Assembly: GCF_016863115.1 (NCBI RefSeq)
Contig: NZ_BOOG01000027.1
Location: 17,931 to 81,930 of the forward strand
DNA length: 64,000 bases
Source of the DNA: Sphaerimonospora thailandensis
GTDB lineage: Bacteria > Actinomycetota > Actinomycetes > Streptosporangiales > Streptosporangiaceae
Direction of reading: 5' to 3'
The position numbers were made by a program, and so were the translations under genes. Of this stretch, positions 1 through 7,511 are shown piece by piece. Under the pieces are notes generated by a model. That model made no database searches. It was given only the letters and a program-made list of their open reading frames with translations, and was not told the origin of the DNA. How positions within the stretch are numbered: position 1 is the stretch's first letter; every line of letters begins with the position of its first letter.

Positions 1-1004
1 TCGCGCAGGCCGAGAACCAGCGCCTGGTAGATCTCGGCCAGGTCGTCGAGGCGCTCGGCGATCAGCGGCGGCTCCGGCCGGTACGGTTCGACCGGCGCGG
101 CCGACAGCACCAGCCGCTCGACGGTGATCTCGCTGTCGTCCCGCGGGCCCATCCGCGGATCGCCGGGCTCGGCGGCCCCCTCGGGCAACGCGGGCAACGC
201 GGGCAATTCGGGCAACGCGGGCAGATCGAGATCGGTTACCAGCAGTTCCTCCTCGAACCGCCGGGCGCGGGCGACCAGCTCGCCGCGCGCGTCCACGATC
301 AGCGAGTCGCCGTCGAAGATCAGCTCGTCCTGGCCGCCGACCATGTTCACGTAGGCGAGCGCGCAGCCCGCCTCCCTGGCCCGCCGCGCGCACAATTCCA
401 GCCGCACGTCGTCCTTGTCCGTCTCGTACGGCGAGCCGTTCGGCACCACGAGCAGCCCCGCGCCGGCCTCGGCGACGACCGAGACCGGGCCGCCCTCCTG
501 CCACAGGTCCTCGCAGATCGCGATGGCCACGTCGACCCCGTGCAGCCGGAAGATCGGTAACCGGTTGCCGCGCGCGAAGTAGCGGTGCTCGTCGAACACG
601 CCGTAGTTCGGCAGGTGATGCTTGGCCGATCTCATCACCGCCTCGCCCCCGTGCAGGACGGCGGCCGCGTTGAGCGGCTTTCCTCCGCCGTCGGCCCGGT
701 CGCCGTCGGTTCTGTCGCCGTCGGTCCGGTCGAGGTAGCCGACGACCACCGGCAGCCCGCCGAGACCCTCGGCCGCCAGCCGGGCCGCGACCGCCGTCAG
801 CGCGGACCGCGACGCCTCGACGAACGACGAGCGCAGCACCAGGTCCTCGGCCGGATAGCCGGTCAGGAACAGCTCGGGGAAGACGACCAGGTGGGCGTCG
901 CGCTCCGCGGCCCGGCGGGTCCACTCGACGAGCTTGTCCGCGTTGCCGGTGAAGTCGCCGACGACGGGATTGGTCTGGGCGAGCGCGATGCGAAGTTGAG
1001 CCAC
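1..1004 (-). CDS. nadE: Glutamine-dependent NAD+ synthetase, N-terminal part (cut by window edge)
   Basis: Catalyses the last step of NAD synthesis, amidating nicotinic acid adenine dinucleotide with ammonia from glutamine. The visible ~334 codons are the nitrilase-like glutaminase domain. It begins VAQLRIALAQTNPVVGDF and shows the catalytic Glu (VVFPELFLTGYP), Lys (SAKHHLPNYGVFDE) and Cys (AIAICEDLW). The C-terminal synthetase domain lies beyond the left edge. The GTG start at 1004 fits the family N-terminus. Two short in-frame tandem repeats (183-218, and about 690-728) add ALPELPALP-like and DRTDG-like stretches not normal for the family. A palindromic element at 1030-1054 nearly matches one upstream of nadA. 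Confidence 0.93.
   Translation of the reverse strand, partial: MAQLRIALAQTNPVVGDFTGNADKLVEWTRRAAERDAHLVVFPELFLTGYPAEDLVLRSSFVEASRSALTAVAARLAAEGLGGLPVVVGYLDRTDGDRTDGDRADGGGKPLNAAAVLHGGEAVMRSAKHHLPNYGVFDEHRYFARGNRLPIFRLHGVDVAIAICEDLWQEGGPVSVVAEAGAGLLVVPNGSPYETDKDDVRLELCARRAREAGCALAYVNMVGGQDELIFDGDSLIVDARGELVARARRFEEELLVTDLDLPALPELPALPALPEGAAEPGDPRMGPRDDSEITVERLVLSAAPVEPYRPEPPLIAERLDDLAEIYQALVLGLR
183..218. repeat. Four 9-nt tandem units inside nadE
   Basis: Four consecutive units of the form GGGCAAYKC keep the frame and encode a Leu-Pro-Ala/Glu run in the linker after the glutaminase domain. A unit of similar composition is expanded inside glnE at 7841-7912. Confidence 0.85.
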
Positions 1005-1029
1005 GGGTCCACCCTAAATCGTGCGAATT

Positions 1030-1054
1030 GTTGTCGTCAAAGCGACGATAAGTC
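1030..1054. promoter_or_regulatory. Putative NAD-biosynthesis operator upstream of nadE
   Basis: Read on the minus strand this is TATCGTC-N5-GACGACA, an imperfect inverted repeat ending 26 bases before the nadE GTG. Its minus-strand sequence matches the plus strand at 45121-45145, just upstream of nadA, at about 20 of 22 aligned positions. Two NAD genes with the same palindrome next to their starts suggest a shared repressor. NrtR-type regulators fill this role in actinobacteria, but the regulator itself is inferred. Confidence 0.6.
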
Positions 1055-1069
1055 GGATTGTGATGCCGC

Positions 1070-2545
1070 TCAGGTCCCGGCCGAGTCGGGGCTGACCAGG
1101 CCCTTCTCGTAGGCGAGCACCACGAGTTGCGCCCGGTCGACCAACTCCAGCCGCCGCAGCAGGCCGGTGATCTCGTGGGCTATCTCCCGCTCCGGCACGC
1201 CCAGTGTCATCGCGATCTGCCGGTTGGTGAAGCCCCGGGCGACCAGCTTGATCCGGTCGACGTCGGAGTCCGACAGGCCTTGGGGCACGCCGGGGTCGCT
1301 GCGCCCGGCGAAGGCGGCGATGAGGTGTGTGGTGACGGCGGGGTCCAGCAGCGCGTCGCCGGCGACGGCCGCCCGGATCGCGGCGATGAGCTGCTCGGGC
1401 GGCGACGTCTTCAGCATGAAGCCGCTCACCCCGGCCCGCAGCGCCGCGTAGAGGTTCTCGCCGGTGCCGAACGTGGTCATCATGATCACCTTGGTCGGCG
1501 CTCCGGAGGCGAGGATCCGGCGGGCCGCGGCCAGGCCGTCCAGGCGTGGCATCTGGATGTCCATGAGCACCACGTCCGGCCGGGTCGCCATGGTCAGCGC
1601 GATCGCCTGCTCGCCGTTCTCGGCCTCGCCCGCGAGCTCGAGGCCGGGCTCGCTCGCGAGGATCACTTTCAGCCCGATCCTGACCAGCCCCTGGTCGTCG
1701 GCGATCAGCACGCGCAGCGGCGCGCGCGTCTCCAGGTCCGGGGCCGGTTCCGGCGCGGGCGCAGGGGACGTGGCGGGGGTCAGGTGGGCGTCGTCGAGGT
1801 GCGGGGCCTGGGCGAGGATGTCCTGCTGGAGCCGCTGGAGCGCGGGCCCGGGATCCAGGCCCAGCTCCTCGCGCACCACCTCCCTGGCACGGTGCAGCGC
1901 GCCCAGCGCGTCCCCGCGCCGCCCTGCCCGGTAGAGCGCGAGCGCGAGCAGCCGCCAGGCCTCCTCACGGAGTGGGTGCGCCGAGGCGTGGGCCTCCAGG
2001 TCGGGAATGAGCGAGTCGGTACGGCCGAGCCGTACGGCGGCATCAGCACGCCGTTCCACCGCGAGCAGGCGGAGCTCGTCGAGCCGGTGCGCCTCCGCCT
2101 GCGCCCACGGCAGGTCCTGGAACTCGGCGAGCGCCGGGCCACGCCACAGAGCGAGCGCGCTCTCCATCCGATCGAGCGTCTCGGCCGGATCGCCGCCGTG
2201 GTCGACTTTCACCAGGTTCTCGAACCACCAGCAGTCGACGTCCTCCGGCCGGGCGCGCAGCGCGTACCCCGGCGGCGCCGACACCAGGACGCCGGCCTCC
2301 TGCCGTGGCGCCCGATGCGGTTCCAGCACCCGCCGCAGACGCGAGACGTAACCCTGGATGGTCGACAGCGCCTGGGCCGGGGGCTCGCCCGGCCACAGCT
2401 CGTCGATCAGTATGCCGATCGGTACGGCACGCCCCCCGGCCACGAGCAACCGGGCGAGCACGGCTTGTTGCCGCAGCCCGCCCAGGTCGAGCGTCTCGCC
2501 CTCGACAATTACCTCAAGAGGCCCGAGAGCACGAAATATCACCAT
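1070..2545 (-). CDS. Fused SARP/BTAD-receiver-HTH response regulator
   Basis: About 491 residues. Residues 1-100 form an OmpR/SARP-type winged helix (RALGPLEVIVEG, IDELWPGEPP, YVSRLRRVLEP). The BTAD helical domain follows (residues ~105-250), then a Pro/Ala linker, a NarL-type receiver (VLIADDQGLVRIGLK, phosphoacceptor VVLMDIQMPRLDG, switch Thr, Lys in FMLKTSPPEQ) and a C-terminal LuxR-like HTH. The HTH is divergent: the usual TVKTHV recognition segment reads EIAHEI. The chosen ATG at 2545 begins the SARP domain directly; the 42 codons upstream look non-coding. The gene follows the sensor kinase by 59 bases, so it is the likely partner. SARPs often control secondary metabolism, but no target cluster is visible here. 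Confidence 0.88.
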   Translation of the reverse strand: MVIFRALGPLEVIVEGETLDLGGLRQQAVLARLLVAGGRAVPIGILIDELWPGEPPAQALSTIQGYVSRLRRVLEPHRAPRQEAGVLVSAPPGYALRARPEDVDCWWFENLVKVDHGGDPAETLDRMESALALWRGPALAEFQDLPWAQAEAHRLDELRLLAVERRADAAVRLGRTDSLIPDLEAHASAHPLREEAWRLLALALYRAGRRGDALGALHRAREVVREELGLDPGPALQRLQQDILAQAPHLDDAHLTPATSPAPAPEPAPDLETRAPLRVLIADDQGLVRIGLKVILASEPGLELAGEAENGEQAIALTMATRPDVVLMDIQMPRLDGLAAARRILASGAPTKVIMMTTFGTGENLYAALRAGVSGFMLKTSPPEQLIAAIRAAVAGDALLDPAVTTHLIAAFAGRSDPGVPQGLSDSDVDRIKLVARGFTNRQIAMTLGVPEREIAHEITGLLRRLELVDRAQLVVLAYEKGLVSPDSAGT

Positions 2546-2604
2546 GGCATCGGTAAGCGTACGGCCGGGGGACACCGCCCACGTCCGGCCCCGGGGTCGG
2601 CCGG

Positions 2605-4701
2605 TCAGCCGGTCAGCGGGAAGCGGGCCTCCACGACGGCGCCGCCGGTGTCGGGGGAGATCACCACGCAACTGCCGCCCAGCTCGGCGGCCCGCTCCCG
2701 CATCGACGACAGGCCGACCCCCGCCTGGACGTGGTGCGGCAGGCCGATGCCGTCATCGGCGACCCGGACGCGCAGTTCGCCGTCGCTCCCCGCTGAGCCG
2801 TCGCTCCCCGTTGCGCCGTCGCTCCCCGCCCCGGCGGTCCCGCGCCGTTCCGCCGTGATCACCACCCGGGTGGCCCTCGCATGCCTGCGGATGTTGTTCA
2901 GCGCCTCCTGGACGATGCGGTAGACGGCGACCTCCACGGCGGCGGGCAGCTCGGTCATCTCGTCACCGAGCCGAACCTCGACCCGCGGCGCCTTCTCCGA
3001 TCCCGTGGCCGACGCCGCGGGGAGAGAAGGCGCCGCGGGGAGAGTCTCCTCCGCCAGCGCCCGTACGGCTCCCGCCAGGCCGAGGTCGTCGAGGGCCGGC
3101 GGACGCAGGCCGTACACCAGCTCCCTGATGTCGCCGGTGACCGCGTCCATGCCGGCCCGCAGATCCCGTAGCAGCCCGTCGGCGGCGGAGGGGGAGCTGG
3201 TCAGGCTCATCCTGGCCATGTTGATCGTCATGGCCATCGCGCCGAGGGTCTGGCCGAGGCCGTCGTGCAGGTCGCGGCGCAGCCGCCGCCGCTCCTCCTC
3301 CCTGGCGGCGAGGATGCGTTCGCGTGACCGCTGCAGATCGGCCGCCATCCGTACGGCGTGGGCCACGTCGGCCACATGCGGAAGCAGTGTCGCGATCACC
3401 CGTTCGTCGTGGGCGGCGGCGAACCGCCGCGCCCCCGGCCTGCCGATCAGCAGCCGTCCCACCGGCTCGCCGTGCCAGACGAGCGGGATCCGTCTGGCGT
3501 CCGGGCCGACTTCGCCGCTTTCGACGTACCGCGGCCGTCCGTCGGCGATCTCGACGGCCACGCCGTCGACGGCCAGGCCGTCCCGCACCACCGTGACCAC
3601 CGCGGACAGCGCGTCGGCCGGGTCGGCCCGCCGCACCTCCTGCGTCAGCCGTTCGGCGAGCAGGGCCGGGTCGCCCACCCTGCCGTACAGCGCGCGGTCC
3701 ATCACGCGCTGCAGGGTGCGGCGCAACGGCTGGAAGAAGGCGCCGGCGAACAGGGCCGCCGCGAGTCCGGCCACCTGGTGGTAGCCGGAGGCCACAAGGC
3801 TGGAGACGGCCCCCACCCCGAAGTAGACGGCGCTGATCATGGCCAGCAGCCCGGCCGCGATGAAGGTCCGGCTGATTACCGTGTCGATGCCGTACAACCG
3901 GTAGCGCAGCGCGGCGAACAGGATCGCGAACGGGATGAGCGCCGTCCACACCGTCGCCGGGATCCACCAGTCCGGACCCAGCAGGTAGAACACGACGTAC
4001 CCGGCGAAGACGGTGAGGGGCCAGGCGATCTGCCGCCGCGTGACCGGGTCGGCGCGGCGCAGCCGCAGCGCCAGCGAGGCCAGCGAGGCGACCACGCAGA
4101 ACCTGATGACGTACTGCAGGACCGTCTGGGCCGGCTGGTAGTAGGGGAGGAGGGCCCGGATCTCCAGCGGGTTGTGGATCACTTCCGGCCAGGGGTACGC
4201 GGCGGGGTCGGGGTCGGGCCGCAGCAGGGCGAGCCCGGCCTCGGCGGCGGTGGCGGCGACGCCCAGCACGGCGAGGGGGATCCAGCGGCGCGAGGGCAGC
4301 CGGCCGGTGGGCGAGCACAGCGGAACCAAGATGGCCAGCAGCAGGCCGGCCGCCGCCCAGCACACGAGCTGGACCGCCCGGGCGACGATGGCCGCCCGCA
4401 TCTGGTCCTGCGCGGCCCAATGGAACATGAGCGCGGTGAAGGCCACGTTCCCCGACCCGAACAGGCCGCCCACGCAGATCAGCCAGGCCGTGCGGAACCG
4501 GGGCCGCTGGGACACCAGGACCGCCCCGGTGAGCGGGAACGTGAGCGCGACGCCGAAGTCCGGGTTCAGCGGCGGCCGGGGCTGCCACTCGGCGGGGATC
4601 CGGAGCTGGACCGAAATCCCCACGATCGTCAGGACCAGCGCGGCCGCGGCCATGACCCAGGCGACCGCCCGCGCGGGGAAAACCGGGGAGTTCTCGTCCA
4701 T
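2605..4701 (-). CDS. Membrane sensor histidine kinase (NarL/LiaS type)
   Basis: A 698-residue kinase with about eight hydrophobic segments in the first 330 residues. These are followed by a cytoplasmic GAF-like region, a HisKA_3 dimerisation domain with phospho-accepting His near residue 479 (RRDLHDGLGQ), and a HATPase_c domain (QEALNNIRRHA, VADDGIGL, GVGLSSMRERA). It probably phosphorylates the fused regulator encoded immediately downstream. Three 18-nt tandem units at 2779-2832 insert a GSDG-rich stretch inside the ATPase domain between two core strands. The stimulus is unknown; no periplasmic sensor domain is visible. Confidence 0.92.
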   Translation of the reverse strand: MDENSPVFPARAVAWVMAAAALVLTIVGISVQLRIPAEWQPRPPLNPDFGVALTFPLTGAVLVSQRPRFRTAWLICVGGLFGSGNVAFTALMFHWAAQDQMRAAIVARAVQLVCWAAAGLLLAILVPLCSPTGRLPSRRWIPLAVLGVAATAAEAGLALLRPDPDPAAYPWPEVIHNPLEIRALLPYYQPAQTVLQYVIRFCVVASLASLALRLRRADPVTRRQIAWPLTVFAGYVVFYLLGPDWWIPATVWTALIPFAILFAALRYRLYGIDTVISRTFIAAGLLAMISAVYFGVGAVSSLVASGYHQVAGLAAALFAGAFFQPLRRTLQRVMDRALYGRVGDPALLAERLTQEVRRADPADALSAVVTVVRDGLAVDGVAVEIADGRPRYVESGEVGPDARRIPLVWHGEPVGRLLIGRPGARRFAAAHDERVIATLLPHVADVAHAVRMAADLQRSRERILAAREEERRRLRRDLHDGLGQTLGAMAMTINMARMSLTSSPSAADGLLRDLRAGMDAVTGDIRELVYGLRPPALDDLGLAGAVRALAEETLPAAPSLPAASATGSEKAPRVEVRLGDEMTELPAAVEVAVYRIVQEALNNIRRHARATRVVITAERRGTAGAGSDGATGSDGSAGSDGELRVRVADDGIGLPHHVQAGVGLSSMRERAAELGGSCVVISPDTGGAVVEARFPLTG
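2779..2832. repeat. Three 18-nt tandem units inside the histidine kinase gene
   Basis: Units beginning GCCGTCGCTCCCCG repeat three times in frame. They encode a flexible Gly-Ser-Asp stretch in the ATP-binding domain, probably a surface loop. Confidence 0.85.
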
Positions 4702-4749
4702 AGTTGGATGGATTATGTACTGGCGCGTTCCATCCTGCCCACCGGAGGA

Positions 4750-6000
4750 TCACGCTTTCGTGGTCGCGTGCGTGGCGTCCGCGTCCTGGGCATCCTCGCG
4801 CGGCGCCGCGGCGGCGCCGCGGCGGCGGATGGCCCGCCCCAGCGCGAGCTGCCCGGCCGCGGCGAGCAGGGCGAGCCCTCCGATCACCGGCCACAGCAGT
4901 CCCGGGCCGACCGCGAGCAGCCGGGTCCCGGCGAGGGGCGCGAGCAGCGTGGCCGCCGACCAGGCGAAGCCGTACAGGCCGGAGTAGCGGCCGCGCAGGT
5001 GCGCGGGGGCCAGGGCGGCCACGATCGCCCCCGGGATCCCCGCGGTGAGGACCTCGCCCAGCGTCCAGACCATGACGGCAGCCGCGTGTCCCGCCAGCGA
5101 CGACATCAGGGCGTGCAGCATGAATCCGGCGCCCACGACGGCGTAGCCGGCGGCCAGCCACCTGGCCGGGTCGCGCCGCGCCAGCCAGGTGTTCATGATC
5201 GGTTGGACGACCACGATGAGCACCCCGTTCACCGCCATCGCCGTGCCGTACGCGCTGGTGGGCAGGCCCTGGCCGGTCATCGCCAGCGGCAGCGTGGTGT
5301 GCGCCTGGGTGTAGACCATGCCGTACAGCAGGCTGGTCAGCACGAAGGCGACCATGAGCCGGTCGCGCAGGACCTCGCGGAATCCTCCGCCCCGGGCCTG
5401 TGCGGTCGCCGGGCGGGTCTCCGGGACGGCCCGCCAGACCAGCACGCCGAAGACCAGACAGGTGACGGCGTCCACCCAGAAGAGCAGGGTGAAGCCGGAA
5501 CGGGCGAGCCATCCGCCGGAGACCATGGCGATCGCGAACCCGAGGTTGACCGCCCAGAACAGCAGGCCGAACGCCCGCGGCCGGTCCTCCGGGGACACCA
5601 GGTCGGCGACGAGCGCCTGGGAGGCCGGACGGTAGGCGTCGATCACGAGGCCGAGCACGAGCATCGCCGCGACGATGCCGGCGATGCTGGTCGTGTAGCC
5701 GAGGACGAGCATGGTGATCGCGGTGGCCGTCATGCCGCCGGTCAGGGTGACCCGGCGGCCGAAGTGGTCGGCGAGCCACCCGGCGAGGGGCTGGGACAGC
5801 ATCGACCCCACGCCGAACATCGTCAGCACCAGGCCGGTCGCGGCGAGCGACAGACCACGGGTCTGAGTCAGATAGATGCCGATGAACGGCCCCACCATCG
5901 TGCCCAGCCGGTTGACCATGGTGCCGGCGAACAGCACCCAGAACGGCCGGGGAAGGCCGCCGAGCCTCGACCGGAGGAAGCCGTCGATCACAGTCGTCAC
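4750..6000 (-). CDS. MFS transporter (multidrug-efflux type)
   Basis: About 416 residues with roughly twelve membrane segments. It carries the MFS loop motif between helices 2 and 3 (GWLADHFGRR) and a related motif in the second half. Single-component exporters of this type move drugs or metabolites against a proton gradient; the substrate cannot be read from sequence. The GTG at 6000 has AAGGA seven bases upstream. A TTG at 6018 would add six residues and has a poorer site. It lies upstream of the two-component genes on the same strand, so co-transcription is possible but untested. Confidence 0.88.
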   Translation of the reverse strand: MTTVIDGFLRSRLGGLPRPFWVLFAGTMVNRLGTMVGPFIGIYLTQTRGLSLAATGLVLTMFGVGSMLSQPLAGWLADHFGRRVTLTGGMTATAITMLVLGYTTSIAGIVAAMLVLGLVIDAYRPASQALVADLVSPEDRPRAFGLLFWAVNLGFAIAMVSGGWLARSGFTLLFWVDAVTCLVFGVLVWRAVPETRPATAQARGGGFREVLRDRLMVAFVLTSLLYGMVYTQAHTTLPLAMTGQGLPTSAYGTAMAVNGVLIVVVQPIMNTWLARRDPARWLAAGYAVVGAGFMLHALMSSLAGHAAAVMVWTLGEVLTAGIPGAIVAALAPAHLRGRYSGLYGFAWSAATLLAPLAGTRLLAVGPGLLWPVIGGLALLAAAGQLALGRAIRRRGAAAAPREDAQDADATHATTKA

Positions 6001-6069
6001 GGGCCCATCCTTGGTCAATCCGCTCAGGCGACGCCAATCGTTTTACGGCCGCTCAGGGGGAGCGGCTTC

Positions 6070-6085
6070 GTAACCCGCGCGAAAC
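6070..6085 (+). promoter_or_regulatory. GlnR-type box upstream of glnA2
   Basis: GTAAC-N6-GAAAC matches exactly the actinobacterial GlnR half-site pair (gTnAc-n6-GaAAc). It lies about 56 bases before the glnA2 start, a plausible place for nitrogen control of the glnA2-glnE pair. The match is visible in the sequence; binding is inferred. Confidence 0.7.
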
Positions 6086-6140
6086 ACGCGGAGGGCACAC
6101 TGGTAGGAGACGCGACGTGTGATTTTCCGAGAGGTACGTC

Positions 6141-7502
6141 TTGGACCGCCAGCAGGAATTCGTCCTCCGCACACTGGAAGAGCGGGACATCCGGTTCATC
6201 CGGCTGTGGTTCACCGACGTGCTCGGCTTCCTGAAGTCGGTGGCGATAGCGCCGGCCGAACTGGAGGGCGCCTTCTCCGAGGGCATCGGGTTCGACGGGT
6301 CGGCCGTCGAGGGCTTCTCCCGGGTATACGAGTCGGACATGCTGGCCAAACCCGACCCGTCGACCTTCCAGATCCTGCCGTGGCGCAGCGAGAACCCGGG
6401 CGCCGCCCGAATGTTCTGCGACATCCTCCTGCCGAACGGGTCGCCGTCCCACGCCGATCCCCGCTGGGTGCTGAAGCGGGCGCTGGCCAAGGCCGCCGAC
6501 ATGGGCTTCACCTTCTACACCCATCCGGAGATCGAGTTCTTCCTGCTGCGCGGCAGACCGGAGAAGGGCGGCCTGCCGGAGCCGATCGACGACGGCGGCT
6601 ACTTCGACCACACGCCGCACAGCGCCGGCCACGACTTCCGCCGCCAGGCGATCATGATGCTGGAGTCGATGGGCATCTCCGTCGAGTACAGCCACCACGA
6701 GGGCGCTCCCGGCCAGCAGGAGATCGACCTGCGGTATGCCGACGCGCTCACGACGGCCGACAACATCATGACCTTCCGCCTGGTCATGAAGGAGGTCGCG
6801 CTGGAGCAGGGCATCTGGGCCTCGTTCATGCCCAAGCCGTTCACCAGGTATCCCGGCTCCGGCATGCACACCCACATGTCGCTGTTCGAGGGCGACCGCA
6901 ACGCGTTCCACGAGGCGGGCGCCGCCTATCAGCTCTCCAAGACCGCCAGGTCGTTCATCGCCGGCCTGCTGAGGCACGCCGCCGAGATCACCGCGGTGTG
7001 CAACCAGTGGATCAACTCCTACAAGCGGCTGTGGGGCGGGGCCGAGGCGATCGCCGGGGCGGGCGGCGAGGCCCCCTCCTACATCTGCTGGGGCCACAAC
7101 AACCGGTCCGCGCTCGTCCGCGTGCCGATGTACAAGCCGCACAAGGGCGCCTCGACCCGTGTCGAGTTCCGCTCGCTGGACTCCTCGTGCAACCCCTATC
7201 TGGCCTTCGCGCTGATCCTGGCCGCCGGGCTGAAGGGCATCGAGGAGGGGTACGAGATGCCGCCCGAGGCCGAGGACGACGTGTGGGCGCTGACCAGCCG
7301 GGAACGGCGGGCCCTCGGCATCCAGCCGCTGCCGCAGTCGCTGGATGAGGCGATCTCGACGATGGAGCACAGCGAGATGGTCGCCGAGACGCTGGGCGAG
7401 CACGTCTTCGACTACTTCCTGCGCAACAAACGGGCCGAGTGGCGGGAGTACCGCCGCCGGGTGACCCAGTTCGAGCTCGACCGCTATCTGCCCGTCCTCT
7501 GA
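6141..7502 (+). CDS. glnA2: Type I glutamine synthetase-family enzyme GlnA2
   Basis: A 453-residue GS-I protein with the beta-grasp N-terminus (RFIRLWFTDVLG) and catalytic-domain motifs (THPEIEFFL, GSGMHTHMSLF, NNRSALVRVP). Its place directly before glnE matches glnA2 of mycobacteria and Streptomyces. GlnA2 is non-essential for glutamine in mycobacteria, and Streptomyces homologues have been linked to gamma-glutamylation of polyamines, so the substrate may not be ammonia. The segment aligned to the adenylylation loop reads DDVWALTSRE (Trp at residue ~382), so the Tyr modified by GlnE is absent. The start is TTG with AGAGG upstream. Confidence 0.9.
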   Translation: MDRQQEFVLRTLEERDIRFIRLWFTDVLGFLKSVAIAPAELEGAFSEGIGFDGSAVEGFSRVYESDMLAKPDPSTFQILPWRSENPGAARMFCDILLPNGSPSHADPRWVLKRALAKAADMGFTFYTHPEIEFFLLRGRPEKGGLPEPIDDGGYFDHTPHSAGHDFRRQAIMMLESMGISVEYSHHEGAPGQQEIDLRYADALTTADNIMTFRLVMKEVALEQGIWASFMPKPFTRYPGSGMHTHMSLFEGDRNAFHEAGAAYQLSKTARSFIAGLLRHAAEITAVCNQWINSYKRLWGGAEAIAGAGGEAPSYICWGHNNRSALVRVPMYKPHKGASTRVEFRSLDSSCNPYLAFALILAAGLKGIEEGYEMPPEAEDDVWALTSRERRALGIQPLPQSLDEAISTMEHSEMVAETLGEHVFDYFLRNKRAEWREYRRRVTQFELDRYLPVL

Positions 7503-7511
7503 GGGGGCGGG

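Noticed and set aside
2963..6234. Very long open frames (about 950-1020 codons) overlapping the kinase and MFS genes
   Set aside because: They are Arg/Gly/Pro/His-rich shadows in high-GC DNA; the kinase and transporter frames have clear domains and explain the region.
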